From positions 47,055 to 111,054 of the forward strand of contig NZ_QEYD01000014.1 in NCBI RefSeq assembly GCF_003122215.1: 64,000 nucleotides of DNA, written 5' to 3'. Source of the DNA: Pararhodobacter marinus (lineage in GTDB: Bacteria; Pseudomonadota; Alphaproteobacteria; Rhodobacterales; Rhodobacteraceae). Numbering within the stretch: position 1 is the stretch's first letter; the number at the start of each line of letters is the position of its first letter. The translations under genes were made by a program, and so were the position numbers. Shown here in pieces: positions 18,157 to 27,003 of this stretch. The notes beneath the pieces are model-generated. The model had not been told where the DNA came from, did no database searches, and saw only the letters and a program-made list of their open reading frames with translations.

Positions 18157-18675
18157 TCACGCCGCGATCTGCAGCGCGCGAGCGGCAAAGGCGCGCCAGA
18201 GCGGATCGACCAGACGCGCATCCAGCAGATCAGCACGGTGACGCAGCCGCTGCGCCAATTCAGGCTCGTGCCAGTCAGTGGCGCGGCCAGCCTGAGCGCG
18301 AAGTTGAACCGCCTCGGTCACGACGGCCCGCGCCTCAAGAGCATTGGCGACAGGGTGGCACCAAGCCACAGCGCCATGACTGGCGGCCCCGGCAAGAACC
18401 AGGCGCTGGTCGCAATCAAGGATGGCCAGAAGCTGCGGCGCTGCATCGGAGCCGTTGTCCTCGGCAAGCTCAAACGCCCCCTGCATGGCATCGGCCAGCG
18501 TCGCAAAACGCTCAACGACCACGGGGGCAGCGGTGCCCAACATCAGGGCTGCAGGCGTCCGGTGCATCCGCGTCAGCGCGAAAGGCAGGCTGGGATCAGG
18601 AGCGACAATTGGGCCATTTGGGATGGGGCCCATCGGACGCGGGCCCGGTTGGATCGGCAGGGGAAGGTCAAACAT
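18157..18675 (-). CDS. Hypothetical protein behind radC-like leader
   Basis: A 172-residue protein starting MFDLPLPIQPGPRPMGPIPN, a proline-rich N-terminus, then a mostly alpha-helical, alanine-rich body (VVERFATLADAMQGAFELAE, AVVTEAVQLRAQAGRATDW). No domain is recognised. The ATG at 18675 is chosen because GGAGA lies 10 bases upstream, directly after the 3' arm of the conserved leader RNA at 18687-18726. The gene follows radC in the same direction and is probably in its transcription unit. No function can be assigned. Confidence 0.58.
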   Translation of the reverse strand: MFDLPLPIQPGPRPMGPIPNGPIVAPDPSLPFALTRMHRTPAALMLGTAAPVVVERFATLADAMQGAFELAEDNGSDAAPQLLAILDCDQRLVLAGAASHGAVAWCHPVANALEARAVVTEAVQLRAQAGRATDWHEPELAQRLRHRADLLDARLVDPLWRAFAARALQIAA

Positions 18676-18686
18676 GGCAATGTCTC

Positions 18687-18726
18687 CAACGGCGCGGGAA
18701 GCCACTCTCCCCGCCTCATCCGTCAA
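18687..18726 (-). ncRNA. radC-like structured leader RNA, copy A
   Basis: On the minus strand the sequence contains GACGG, a hairpin with stem CGGGGAG/CTTCCCG and loop AGTGG, and the closing arm CCGTT. The same two-stem layout occurs at 20565 and 29774, each 11-13 bases before a start codon, with different but complementary outer arms. Here the outer stem has one G-U pair. The 3' arm abuts the ribosome binding site GGAGA. The class resembles the described 'radC' RNA motif of plasmid and mobile-element genes. Confidence 0.65.
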
Positions 18727-18784
18727 AGACCAAACCGCCACCCTCTTCCTCGAAGGGGCGACGGTGATGGATCTGGCCACAGCA

Positions 18785-19225
18785 TCAGAGTTTGCCGAGA
18801 CCCCGCAGGCTCAGCTCCGTCCCGGCACCCACGATGATGTGGTCATGCAGCGTCAGGCCGAGATACTTGCAGCCCTTCTGGATCTCCTTGGTCATGCTGA
18901 GATCAGCCTCGGACGGCGTCGGATCACCCGACGGGTGGTTGTGGATCAGGATCAGGGCGCTGGCGTTCAGCATCAGCGCCCGCTTGATCACCTCGCGCGG
19001 ATAGACAGGCACATGATCGACTGTGCCGGTCGACAAAAGCTCATCGGCGATGATGCGGTTCTTGCGGTCGAGATAGAGGACATGGAATCGCTCGATGGGA
19101 CCTCGGACGGTCAGAGCGCAATAGTCCATCAGCGCCTGCCAGCTGCCGATGACCGGGTTCTGGCTGAGGTAGCGGCCGAGGATATCGCGGGCCTCGAGAA
19201 TGACGGTTTCTTCCTGGGGGGTCAT
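18785..19225 (-). CDS. radC: RadC/JAB-domain protein
   Basis: A 146-residue protein made of the RadC (JAB/MPN-like) domain. The JAMM metal signature is complete: LIHNHPSGDPTPSEAD with His95, His97 and Asp108. The longer N-terminal helix-hairpin-helix part of chromosomal RadC is absent, as in plasmid and ICE versions. RadC-like proteins are linked to conjugative and integrative elements and anti-restriction regions; the catalytic activity is not demonstrated. The start at 19225 is chosen for domain fit, and an ATG at 19276 (MPRKGRGLRC) is an alternative. Neither has a strong ribosome binding site. Confidence 0.8.
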   Translation of the reverse strand: MTPQEETVILEARDILGRYLSQNPVIGSWQALMDYCALTVRGPIERFHVLYLDRKNRIIADELLSTGTVDHVPVYPREVIKRALMLNASALILIHNHPSGDPTPSEADLSMTKEIQKGCKYLGLTLHDHIIVGAGTELSLRGLGKL

Positions 19226-19352
19226 GAGGGTCTCGCTGAAATCCGCACACCGAAGCCCCCTGCCCTTTCGGGGCATGGCCAGCGGCGTGCATGTTGAGAA
19301 AAAGGCTACAGCGACCGCCCCGGTGTCGGGCGATCGCTGCGTGGGGGCTCTG

Positions 19353-20552
19353 TCAGCCGACCCGGTCGAGGAGCTTCTTGGCGCGCCCTTCCATGTCGAG
19401 GCGGGCATCCTGCTGGGTCTTCTCGCGCGCAAGCCGCGTGATGCCCTGCACGAAGTCGAAGATACTCTCGGGCGGGCGGCCTTCTTCCATCAGCACTTTC
19501 TCGATGATCTTGCCGGACTCGGCCTTCGAGAAGCCCCGCTTGCGCAGGAAATCCGCGCGATCATCATCGCTGCGCGCCACGATCTGCTGCCGCGCGGCCT
19601 TGATGCCGTTCACAAACCCCTGCGGCGAGGAATTGGCGAAACGCGTCAGCGCCGGGGCCGCCTCATGGGCAAAGCGGGAGGCGGCGTATTTCGAATGCCG
19701 GATCCGGATCTCCTGAAAATCCTCGACGCCCCAGAGGTTGCGGTTCTGGCACACTGCCCTCAGGTAGAAGCTCGCCATGCCGAGGGTCTTGGCGCCCACC
19801 TCCGAATTCCAGCAGTAAAAGCCCCGAAAGTAGAGGTCGGGAGAGCCGTCCGCCAACTTGCCCGCCTCGATCGGGTTGCGATCGTCGACAAGGAACAGGA
19901 AGACGTCGCGGTCCGAGGCATAGAGCGTGGTCGTGTCGCGGCTGATCTCGACATCGGGGTTGTAGACCCCGGTCGACCAGTCGAGCACGCCCGGCACCTT
20001 CCAGCGCGTGTCGCCCGTGCCATTGCCCGCGATGCGCTGCACGGCCTCGACCAGTTCGTGGTCATGGATGCGGCCATAGTCGGGGCCGGTGACCGCGCGC
20101 AGTTCCGTGCGGCCATCTTCGGTCTCAAAAGTCTTCACCTGCTCGGCGCGGTGGTTGGTCAGCCCGTATTGCAGGTTGATGCCCGCCAGCGGCGCGGGCA
20201 GCTGCCGCAGGTAGGAGGCCGGTGCGCCGACGATGCTGGCAAGCTGGCCGAAGGCCCAGTGCGTGGGCGCGACCGGTTCATGCGCTTTCGGCAGCATCAA
20301 GTGCAACCGTTCGGGATTATCACGCGCGGCCTCGACGCGGATGTCGGCGGTCTGCACGACCCGGCTGCGGCTGCGCTCGGACCGGCCCTTCACGTTGGCC
20401 CAGAGATCGTCGAGCGACAGATATCGCTCGTCATCGGGCCGGTTGAACCATTCGGACGACACCCGCCCATTCCGCTCACCCCGGCTCACGTCCACCTTCC
20501 AGCCACCTGCTCGCGCCGGTGCGACCGGATCCAGAACTTCTACAACACCCAT
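19353..20552 (-). CDS. DUF932 phage/plasmid-like protein
   Basis: A 399-residue DUF932 protein (phage/plasmid-like family). It shows the family features FNRPDDERYLSLDDLWANVK, LHLMLPKAHEPVAPTHWAFG, GLTNHRAEQVKTF, RDVFLFLVDDRNPI and FYCWNSEVGAKTLGMASFYL. Such proteins sit near radC, ssb and parB genes on mobile elements, and are suspected to act in DNA protection or replication without proof. The ATG at 20552 has GGGAGA 8 bases upstream, directly at the foot of the radC-like leader (20565-20608). Translation control by that leader is inference. Confidence 0.8.
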   Translation of the reverse strand: MGVVEVLDPVAPARAGGWKVDVSRGERNGRVSSEWFNRPDDERYLSLDDLWANVKGRSERSRSRVVQTADIRVEAARDNPERLHLMLPKAHEPVAPTHWAFGQLASIVGAPASYLRQLPAPLAGINLQYGLTNHRAEQVKTFETEDGRTELRAVTGPDYGRIHDHELVEAVQRIAGNGTGDTRWKVPGVLDWSTGVYNPDVEISRDTTTLYASDRDVFLFLVDDRNPIEAGKLADGSPDLYFRGFYCWNSEVGAKTLGMASFYLRAVCQNRNLWGVEDFQEIRIRHSKYAASRFAHEAAPALTRFANSSPQGFVNGIKAARQQIVARSDDDRADFLRKRGFSKAESGKIIEKVLMEEGRPPESIFDFVQGITRLAREKTQQDARLDMEGRAKKLLDRVG

Positions 20553-20564
20553 CGGATATCTCCC

Positions 20565-20608
20565 GTGACAGGCGCCGGAAGCCACTCTCCCAACCCTCAA
20601 CCTGTCAC
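20565..20608 (-). ncRNA. radC-like structured leader RNA, copy B
   Basis: On the minus strand GTGACAGG (20608-20601) pairs perfectly with CCTGTCAC (20572-20565) around the conserved hairpin TTGGGAG-AGTGG-CTTCCGG. The arms differ from those of copies A and C but stay complementary, which is covariation. The ribosome binding site GGGAGA follows the stem at once, and the DUF932 start lies 12 bases beyond. A purine-rich GGAGTG...GGTTT segment precedes the stem, as in copy C. Confidence 0.7.
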
Positions 20609-20866
20609 CGGGAAACCGGCACTCCTCTTACTCTCGTAGGCGGGCCATGGCGGAGAGCGGACCTTCGACTGATTGGGTTCTTTTTGCATGGGCAACTCGA
20701 GAGCGAGCGTCTGCCGTCTGGCGAAGCTACAGTTGATGTTACAGGTTCATGTGATTGACATTTCGCAGAATTTCTTGAAACGTGGTGATATGGGGTTTGC
20801 GACCGCCCCACGAGGCGCCAGCCGAAGATCGCGTTCCCGCATATCCTGACCTTAGGAGGAACGCAG

Positions 20867-21688
20867 ATGCCTGCGCCTAACGCTATTTCATCCGAAAAAC
20901 TTGCCCGCATCATCGGGACCCCACGCGCGCCGCTCTTGCTGGATGTGCGGTCCGAAGAAGACTTCGCCACCGATCCGCGCCTGTTACCCGGATCCATAAG
21001 GACTGACGACCGGGATCTTGCTACACTTGCCGTGCAGCTTGGCGGGCAGACGTCCATCGCCGTCTGTCAGGCGGGCCATCGGCGCAGCCAGGGCACAGCC
21101 GCGATCCTGCGCGCCGAAGGCTGCGCCTCGGAGTATCTCGATGGCGGGTTCGAGGCCTGGCGCTTGGCCGGGCTGCCGCTGATCGATCCTTTGAGGCTGC
21201 CCGCGCGCGACGCGCAGGGCCGCACAACTTGGGTGACGCGGTCACGGCCCAAGATCGACCGCATCGCCTGTCCCTGGCTGATCCGGCGGTTTCTCGATCC
21301 CCGCGCGGTCATCCTGTTTGTGGCACCCGCCGAGGTGGTGGGCGTCGCCGAACGCTATAACGCCGCGCCCTTCGACATCGAAGACGTGTTCTGGAGCCAT
21401 CGGGGCGAGCTTTGCACCTTTGACGTCCTGCTTGCCGAGTTCGGCCTGAACATCCCTGCCCTCGACCGGCTCGCGACAATCGTGCGCGGAGCCGATACCG
21501 CCCGGCTCGATCTCGCGCCCGAAGCTGCGGGGCTGCTGGCCGCCTCGCTCGGTCTGTCGCGCATGTTCTCCGACGATCTGGAGCAGCTGGAGGCCGGGAT
21601 GCTGCTCTACGACGCCTTCTACCGATGGGCGCGGGACGCAACTGACGAGACCCACAACTGGCCCACCAACAAGCCGAAGGCAGACTGA
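20867..21688 (+). CDS. chrB: Rhodanese-ChrB chromate resistance regulator/protein
   Basis: A 273-residue fusion. Residues 10-110 are a rhodanese domain with active-site loop IAVCQAGHRRSQG (Cys67). Residues 125-265 are a ChrB-type domain (RPKIDRIACPWLIRRFLDPR, VFWSHRGELCTFDVLLAEFG, LYDAFYRWARDATDETHNW). ChrB proteins sense chromate or assist its detoxification, and usually precede chrA. AGGAGGAACGCAG lies just before the ATG at 20867. The stop overlaps the chrA start (TGATG), so the two are translationally coupled. The unit is transcribed divergently from the DUF932 gene. Confidence 0.87.
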   Translation: MPAPNAISSEKLARIIGTPRAPLLLDVRSEEDFATDPRLLPGSIRTDDRDLATLAVQLGGQTSIAVCQAGHRRSQGTAAILRAEGCASEYLDGGFEAWRLAGLPLIDPLRLPARDAQGRTTWVTRSRPKIDRIACPWLIRRFLDPRAVILFVAPAEVVGVAERYNAAPFDIEDVFWSHRGELCTFDVLLAEFGLNIPALDRLATIVRGADTARLDLAPEAAGLLAASLGLSRMFSDDLEQLEAGMLLYDAFYRWARDATDETHNWPTNKPKAD

Positions 21689-23055
21689 TGCAGGACCGTG
21701 TTTATCCCACCCTGGCCGAGACCACCCGCATCTGGGCCCGCATCGGCCTTCTGAGCTTCGGTGGCCCCGCCGGACAGATCGCGCTGATGCACCGCATACT
21801 TGTCGAGGAACAGCGCTGGCTGGGCGAGAAGCGGTTCCTGCATGCGCTGAATTACTGCATGCTGCTGCCGGGTCCGGAGGCCATGCAGCTTGCCGTCTAT
21901 ATCGGCTGGCTGATGCACCGCACGCTGGGCGGCATCATCGCGGGCGTCCTCTTTGTGCTGCCCGGCGTCATCGCCATCATGGGCTTGAGCTGGATCTATG
22001 CGCTCTATGGCAATGTCGGACCTGTCGAGGCGCTGTTCTTCGGGCTCAAGGCCGCGGTGCTGGCCATCGTGGTGCAGGCGGTCATCCGCATCGGCTCGCG
22101 CGCACTCAAGAACGGCGCAATGGTCGCCATCGCCGCCGCGTCTTTCGTGGCGATCTTCGGTTTCGCGGTGCCGTTTCCGCTGATCATCCTGCTCGCTGGC
22201 CTCATCGGCTTCTTCGGCGCGCGGGCGGGCCTGCCAGCATTCCATGGGGGCGGCGGACACGGCAAGGTCGGCAAGGTCCAGGTCGATGACGCCGATACGC
22301 TGCTGGGCGAGGCGTCTCCCGAACACACACGGGTCAATCGGGCTTGGGCATTTCGCATCTCGACGGTGTTCCTCATGCTCTGGCTGGCCCCGGTTGCCCT
22401 TCTGTTCGTCCTGCTCGGCCCTGCCAATGTCTTTTCTCAGATCGCAGGCTTCTTCAGCGTCATGGCCGTCGTCACCTTCGGCGGCGCCTATGCGGTGCTG
22501 GCCTATGTCGCGCAGGAAGCGGTGCAGAATTTCGGCTGGCTCGCCCCAGGTGAAATGCTGGACGGTCTCGGCATGGCGGAAACCACGCCCGGCCCCCTGA
22601 TCATGGTCACGCAGTTCGTGGGCTTCATGGGCGCGTTCCGCGAGGCGACCGGGCTGTCGCCCCTCGCGGCCGGCACACTGGGCGGGCTTCTGACGACTTG
22701 GGTGACATTCACGCCCTGCTTCCTCTGGATTTTCCTCGGGGCCCCCTTCATCGAGCGCCTGCGCGACAACGCGCTCCTGACAGCCGCGCTGACCGCCATC
22801 ACCGCAGCCGTGGTCGGCGTCATCCTGAACCTCGCTGTCTGGTTTGGGCTTCATGTGGTTTTCGACGAGGTAAGGACGATCGCATCCTTCGGGCCCGATC
22901 TCGATGTGCCTGTCTGGTCCTCGATCAATCTGGCGGCTGCGGCGCTGGTGCTTGGCGCCGTTCTGGCGGTGTTCCAGTTCAAGCTTGGCCCAGTGACGGT
23001 TCTAACTGGCTGTGCGCTGGCAGGGATGGCGCTCGCTGCCCTTGGCTGGACATGA
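21688..23055 (+). CDS. chrA: ChrA chromate efflux transporter
   Basis: A 455-residue inner-membrane protein with the two-part CHR architecture of long-chain chromate transporters. The N-half carries FGGPAGQIALMHRILVEEQR and MLLPGPEAMQLAVYIGWLMH; the C-half carries VTFGGAYAVLAYVAQEAVQN and GMAETTPGPLIMVTQFVGFM. These GG-PA and PGP motifs are the family signature. About ten hydrophobic segments are visible. It exports chromate using the membrane potential. It is the second gene of the chrBA operon and its length is normal for the family. Confidence 0.9.
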   Translation: MQDRVYPTLAETTRIWARIGLLSFGGPAGQIALMHRILVEEQRWLGEKRFLHALNYCMLLPGPEAMQLAVYIGWLMHRTLGGIIAGVLFVLPGVIAIMGLSWIYALYGNVGPVEALFFGLKAAVLAIVVQAVIRIGSRALKNGAMVAIAAASFVAIFGFAVPFPLIILLAGLIGFFGARAGLPAFHGGGGHGKVGKVQVDDADTLLGEASPEHTRVNRAWAFRISTVFLMLWLAPVALLFVLLGPANVFSQIAGFFSVMAVVTFGGAYAVLAYVAQEAVQNFGWLAPGEMLDGLGMAETTPGPLIMVTQFVGFMGAFREATGLSPLAAGTLGGLLTTWVTFTPCFLWIFLGAPFIERLRDNALLTAALTAITAAVVGVILNLAVWFGLHVVFDEVRTIASFGPDLDVPVWSSINLAAAALVLGAVLAVFQFKLGPVTVLTGCALAGMALAALGWT

Positions 23056-23186
23056 TGTCGTCGACATGCCGGATAGAGGCACCCGACTCCAGGAAGAGTG
23101 CAAAGCAGTTTGCCCAGCCGCCAAAGGCCGAGATCGCCCCGAACCCGGCGGGTTGTCCCGCCGGGCCCGAGGGGGAGACCCCGTTC

Positions 23187-23591
23187 TCAGAACGGGATCT
23201 CGTCGTCGCGGTCGACCAGCTCGGGGTTCTCGTTCTCGGCCGACTTCGGGCGGCTCAGGAAGTCGACCTTCTCGGCGATGATCTCGCAGCCGTAGCGGTC
23301 GTTGCCCATGCTGTCGATCCACTTGCTGTAGTGGATGCGGCCATGGACGAGGACCTTCATGCCCTTTTCGCAATGCTCCGCGACCGTCTTGCCGAGGCCG
23401 TTGAAGCAGGTGATGCGGTGCCATTCGGTGTCCATGACCCGGTAGCCGTTCTCGTCGCGCAGGACGCGACCTTCCGAGAGGCGGGGGCGTGAGGTGGCAA
23501 GGCTGAAGTTGGTGATGTTGGTGCCGCCCTGGGTGGTGCGGGTTTCGGCTTTTTGACCGATGTTGCCGGCGAGGATGACGATGTTTTGCAT
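23187..23591 (-). CDS. ssb: Single-stranded DNA-binding protein
   Basis: A 134-residue SSB. The OB fold covers residues 1-110 (MQNIVILAGNIGQKAETRTT, EWHRITCFNGLGKTVAEHCE, KVLVHGRIHYSKWIDSMGND), and the protein ends in the acidic tip DRDDEIPF, which binds replication and repair partners. It has very little linker, so it is shorter than chromosomal SSB (usually 160-180 residues). AGGAGC lies 6 bases before the ATG. Plasmid SSBs support replication and conjugal entry. It is a single-gene unit. Confidence 0.92.
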   Translation of the reverse strand: MQNIVILAGNIGQKAETRTTQGGTNITNFSLATSRPRLSEGRVLRDENGYRVMDTEWHRITCFNGLGKTVAEHCEKGMKVLVHGRIHYSKWIDSMGNDRYGCEIIAEKVDFLSRPKSAENENPELVDRDDEIPF

Positions 23592-24020
23592 GGTAAGCTC
23601 CTATGTGTCCTGTCTTCGGGACCGTCCCTTCGACAAGACCCGGAAAAAGCCCGTCGGGTGATGCGTGCACGGTGGACAGCATGGACACCGGAAACCCCCA
23701 AAGGACCGGGGTGGAGCGGGCAGGACGCCATAGGCGGCCAACACGGCCCGGGCTGACGCGGGGTTGCGCGTAGGAGGCCGAACGGGATTAGGGGATTGTC
23801 AGTCGAAGGGATGGCCCAGAAGTCAGAGAGGCGCGGGGAGCCCATGCCAGACCCTGTCATCCTGCCAATCGGGACTACCTGAATCCAAGCCCAACACCCC
23901 ACTAGCGGCCAAGATTATGGTTCAACCAACCCTCGTCACCTGCCTCCCTGCCTACGGGAGTTGCGGGCCCATGCCCCGGCGGGCTATCGATACCGGAACA
24001 TTCAGGACACGAGGCATAGC
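23592..24020. other. Intergenic region between ssb and H-NS-like gene
   Basis: About 430 bases without a supported gene. It includes the ssb promoter (minus) and the promoter of the H-NS-like gene (plus). The ssb leader contains a small hairpin, GGGAC-G-GTCCC, near 23617-23627. No operator or known RNA was recognised. Confidence 0.35.
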
Positions 24021-24341
24021 ATGGCTGATTACGATCTCGAGGCGTTGTCGCTTCCCGAGCTGAAGAAAATGCAGAAGGACATCGCCAAGGCGATCTCCAC
24101 CTTTGAGGCTCGACAGAAGGCGGAAGCCCGCACCAAGGTCGAAGCTGTGGCCAGAGAAATGGGCTACTCTCTGGCCGAACTTGTCGGCACTGAGATGAAA
24201 ACCACGCGGGTGCCTGGAGCGGCGAAGTACCGGCACCCTAAGAACCCGGCGCTCACTTGGTCCGGTCGAGGGCGCAAACCGCAGTGGTTCGTGGAGGCGT
24301 TAGACGCGGGCAACACAGCGAGCGACCTAGCCATAAGTTGA
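24021..24341 (+). CDS. H-NS-family nucleoid-associated protein
   Basis: A 106-residue protein with the H-NS layout: an N-terminal coiled coil (ALSLPELKKMQKDIAKAIST, then FEARQKAEARTKVEAVA) for dimerisation and a C-terminal DNA-binding loop NPALTWSGRGRKPQW (residues about 75-89), the AT-hook-like core of the family. It should bind A+T-rich DNA and silence acquired genes. GAGG lies 6 bases before the ATG at 24021. Plasmid copies of H-NS reduce the fitness cost of plasmid entry. It lies next to the lower-GC ImmA region, which may be a target. Confidence 0.85.
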   Translation: MADYDLEALSLPELKKMQKDIAKAISTFEARQKAEARTKVEAVAREMGYSLAELVGTEMKTTRVPGAAKYRHPKNPALTWSGRGRKPQWFVEALDAGNTASDLAIS

Positions 24342-24473
24342 GGGTGTGGGCGACGCGATCGACCCTGAACCGCCTTTCTAAACAGCATCGGGAAATGACA
24401 TGGCTAGACAGAGCGGACAATTAACTGCCGAATCGGGTGATCTTCACACTTTCATGGATCCGGCTTTGCAGTG

Positions 24474-25544
24474 CTACTTCACCACTCGCAGCGCCGGTTT
24501 GTGCGGCTCATTAACGGCCCGTTGATCTGGCGACAGTCGGAAAATAAGGGCCTCGATTTCCCCCAAAGGAATCCCAAGGTCTTTGGCGATGTCGTCCTTA
24601 GTCATGCCCTTTGACCAAAGAGCGGCCAAGACCTTTGCGAGCACGGTCGAAACCTCACGCTCGATTCCGTCTGGCTCGCCGCTTCGAAAGCCTCGCTTCC
24701 CAAGCTCGATCAGCAAAGAACGGTAGTTCCATTCGCTGATATAGCCCAGAGAATTGAGGCGGTATGCCAAGGCCATGGCCGATACCTTCCAACGCTTCTT
24801 GGCCGAAATGATCTGCCCAACTGTGAAAAGGTGCGCATAGTCCATCATGTCGTTTTCGGGCATGAGGAATGCCGATGCAAATCTGTCGGCCTGAGTCTCT
24901 GCCTCTTTGTCGGCTTTCGACCCTGCGTGGTGATGCAAGACAAGGTGTCCAAGCTCATGTGCCGTATCAAAGATGGACCGTTCCGCCGTCTTCTCTTGGT
25001 TCAAGAAAACATAGGGATGTTCCCCGCGCCAAAACGAGAAAGCGTCAACATGCTTGGTCGCTTCCGACAGGGAAAGGACGCGAATACCCTTTGACTCGAT
25101 CAGCTTGAGAACGTTTCCTATAGGCCTGTCGCCTATGCCCCAATGCTGGCGCAGAAGGCGGGCGGCGACATGCGGGCGGCTGCGCTCTTTGCTCAGGTCG
25201 ATAAGGTCGGCGGCGGGCAGGTTGAAGCGGGAGTCGATCCACTCGTAAAGCTCGATTCCCAACGATCCCGCTGCTTCTGCAGCTCGGCGCTCTTTGGCCT
25301 TCATACGCGACAGACTGCGGAAGCTAACGGCGTCGGTATCAATACGCTCTGGCGCTTCCCGGTAAAAGAAATCAATTGGATAGGAAAGCGCGAACGCGAG
25401 GCGCTTCGCTGTCGCTTCATCGGGCGGATGCCCGTTTTCATACTTTGAGAGAGTGACCGCAGACACGCCTACGCGCTCTGCGAGTCCCTTCGCTGTCAGC
25501 ATCCGCCGTTCGCGGGCTGTTTTGAGACGATCTGCGTTGAACAT
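24474..25544 (-). CDS. XRE-ImmA/IrrE regulator-metallopeptidase
   Basis: A 356-residue protein. Residues 1-60 are an XRE helix-turn-helix (LTAKGLAERVGVSAVTLSKY, ENGHPPDEATAKRL). Residues 170-235 are an ImmA/IrrE (DUF955) peptidase with zinc motif HELGH at 196-200 and a downstream Glu in EAETQADRFASAFLMP. Such fusions act as phage or mobile-element regulators, cleaving repressors after damage, and also as antitoxins. The start at 25544 overlaps the stop of the upstream partner gene (TAATG), so the pair is co-translated. Base composition is lower in GC than the flanks, which suggests recent acquisition. Confidence 0.85.
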   Translation of the reverse strand: MFNADRLKTARERRMLTAKGLAERVGVSAVTLSKYENGHPPDEATAKRLAFALSYPIDFFYREAPERIDTDAVSFRSLSRMKAKERRAAEAAGSLGIELYEWIDSRFNLPAADLIDLSKERSRPHVAARLLRQHWGIGDRPIGNVLKLIESKGIRVLSLSEATKHVDAFSFWRGEHPYVFLNQEKTAERSIFDTAHELGHLVLHHHAGSKADKEAETQADRFASAFLMPENDMMDYAHLFTVGQIISAKKRWKVSAMALAYRLNSLGYISEWNYRSLLIELGKRGFRSGEPDGIEREVSTVLAKVLAALWSKGMTKDDIAKDLGIPLGEIEALIFRLSPDQRAVNEPHKPALRVVK

Positions 25545-26167
25545 TAGTGTTTGAAGGAAACGGTGATGTCGAAGTCTTCAATGGGGCCGGTATCGGTTTG
25601 CGGGTCTGCCTCCCAGTCGCTGTCAGGCGAATAGATGTATATCCGTTCCATCCAGTGAACAAACTTACCCTTTTCGATCACGGGACAAGACAGTTCCACA
25701 CTGCCATCAAGGCCAACCATGACATAGTAGGTACGGATACCGTCCTTCAATACGGCGGTGAGGGGGCCGGGTTTCATACCTGCGTTGACGAACAAATCAG
25801 GTCCAGAAAGGCTTTCCGCGCCGCTACCCTTTTCGGAGCGTGGCAGGGGCGGCATATTGACACAGCATTTATCAACGTTCTGGAAGCCAATGCGGACAGT
25901 GCGATCACGTTTTACAACCGCTTCAATGCCGCAAGTTCTGTCCGGCACGTAGTCAGGACCGACAAGCTGCTGGCGGAGTTCGCCAACGCCGTGAATGTAA
26001 GACAACATTCCAGCCGCGTTGAGCGGCATGGAGGGGCTGGCGTCGTCCGCATAGGCGCGGGCGGTTTGTCCGATAGCCATGATCTGCTGGCGAGTGACGC
26101 CAAAGTCCTCAAGGCGGGTTTCAACGTCCACCAGCGTGGAGACTATCACGGTGTTGAATGACGGCAA
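25544..26167 (-). CDS. Unknown partner protein of ImmA/IrrE regulator
   Basis: A 207-residue protein I do not recognise. It starts at a TTG (26167) with AAAGGGG 8 bases upstream; the next internal ATG would remove 30 residues. Seen features: DVETRLEDFGVTRQQIMAIG, a central PDYVPDRTCGIEAVVKRDRT, and a C-terminal beta-rich part (TYYVMVGLDGSVELSCPVIE, KFVHWMERIYIYSPDSDWEA). There are no membrane segments. Its stop overlaps the start of the XRE-ImmA gene. The tight pairing suggests that it is the substrate, toxin or effector regulated by the peptidase; this is inference. Confidence 0.6.
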   Translation of the reverse strand: MPSFNTVIVSTLVDVETRLEDFGVTRQQIMAIGQTARAYADDASPSMPLNAAGMLSYIHGVGELRQQLVGPDYVPDRTCGIEAVVKRDRTVRIGFQNVDKCCVNMPPLPRSEKGSGAESLSGPDLFVNAGMKPGPLTAVLKDGIRTYYVMVGLDGSVELSCPVIEKGKFVHWMERIYIYSPDSDWEADPQTDTGPIEDFDITVSFKH

Positions 26168-26452
26168 TGCTCAGCCCCTTTAAGATTTTCTACATCATAC
26201 GATGTTGTGTTTCTTAAAGGCAAGTAAAATTTTCCCGATGCTTCGATGGTTGTAGTGTCAGCCCGCTGCTTTGCGCTGCCATTCGTGCGCTTCGCGGTGA
26301 AGGTCGGCTCCCAGCGGCCTGTGCGCACCACGATCTGCGCCAGGGTGGCACACCGGCGTTCCTCAGATCGGGATTGTCGATTACTTGGTCGGCGATAGGC
26401 CCGGAGGCGCACCTGCGCCGTGCCCGGGCCCTCGGGAAGTGAGGCCAAAGCC
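26168..26452. other. Intergenic region
   Basis: These 285 bases contain the promoter region of the TTG-started gene at 26167 on the minus strand. An open frame on the minus strand reaches across it, but lacks a ribosome binding site and recognisable protein features. Nothing else was identified. Confidence 0.3.
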
Positions 26453-26617
26453 TCACCCGAAGGGATCGTACTCCGAGACGATCACGACCTCGTCCCCGTC
26501 GATTTCATCGGCGGGGACGGCGCCGAAGGTTCCATCCCCTGCCTGGAAGACGACGATCGAGACCATGAGCGTGGCGGCGAGGGAGGCGGCGAAGGCGTGT
26601 GCATCTTTGCGGGACAT
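26453..26617 (-). CDS. Small membrane protein
   Basis: A 54-residue protein (MSRKDAHAFAASLAATLMVS...). One hydrophobic segment, FAASLAATLMVSIVVF, is followed by an acidic tail that ends EYDPFG. The ATG at 26617 is chosen because AGGAG lies 9 bases upstream; longer in-frame starts have no signal. Small single-pass proteins of this kind occur next to parB on plasmids of this group. The function is unknown. Confidence 0.55.
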   Translation of the reverse strand: MSRKDAHAFAASLAATLMVSIVVFQAGDGTFGAVPADEIDGDEVVIVSEYDPFG

Positions 26618-26961
26618 CTGTTTGGCTCCTGTCTTGGAGGCGGGGGACCATCCCCCGCGCGACAGGACCCCGCAGGCCCGAATATTGGCTGACATCACCG
26701 GGTGCGTTCGGACTTGCTCCGAATCCGCCCGGCGGCACGGGCTTGCCCGTAGTCCGACCCCTCGTGGGTTGATCTCGAAGACGGGATTCGGGGCAAGGAA
26801 GGGAATGGCGAGCGGGGGATAGTGCCCTGACGACTGGAGCCGGTTGTCCCGCTGATGCTTTTGCCTCCAGCCTCCCGGCCGAGATTTTGGTTGAAGACGT
26901 CCTTCCTTGGGGATGGTTCCTTTGGCGCCCCGCGACATCGCGGGACGAGGGTGTGGTCGGT

Positions 26962-26989
26962 GAGAGGCCCGCGCTTGGGCGGGCCTCTC
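26962..26989 (-). terminator. Strong GC hairpin, probable terminator
   Basis: GAGAGGCCCGC (26962-26972) and its complement GCGGGCCTCTC (26979-26989) form an 11-bp perfect stem with a 6-base loop, starting 14 bases after the stop of the minus-strand gene at 27004. No T-run follows on the minus strand, so intrinsic termination is not certain; it may act as an mRNA 3'-end stabiliser. Confidence 0.5.
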
Positions 26990-27003
26990 GGTTTCGGTTG
27001 GGC

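Noticed and set aside
21619..22854. A 411-codon minus-strand open frame opposite chrA.
   Set aside because: It is rich in Arg, Gln and Glu, as expected for the antisense of a membrane protein gene; chrA is certain.
26146..26448. A 100-codon minus-strand gene upstream of the ImmA partner.
   Set aside because: It overlaps the TTG start and ribosome binding site of the better supported gene, and its sequence has no recognisable features.
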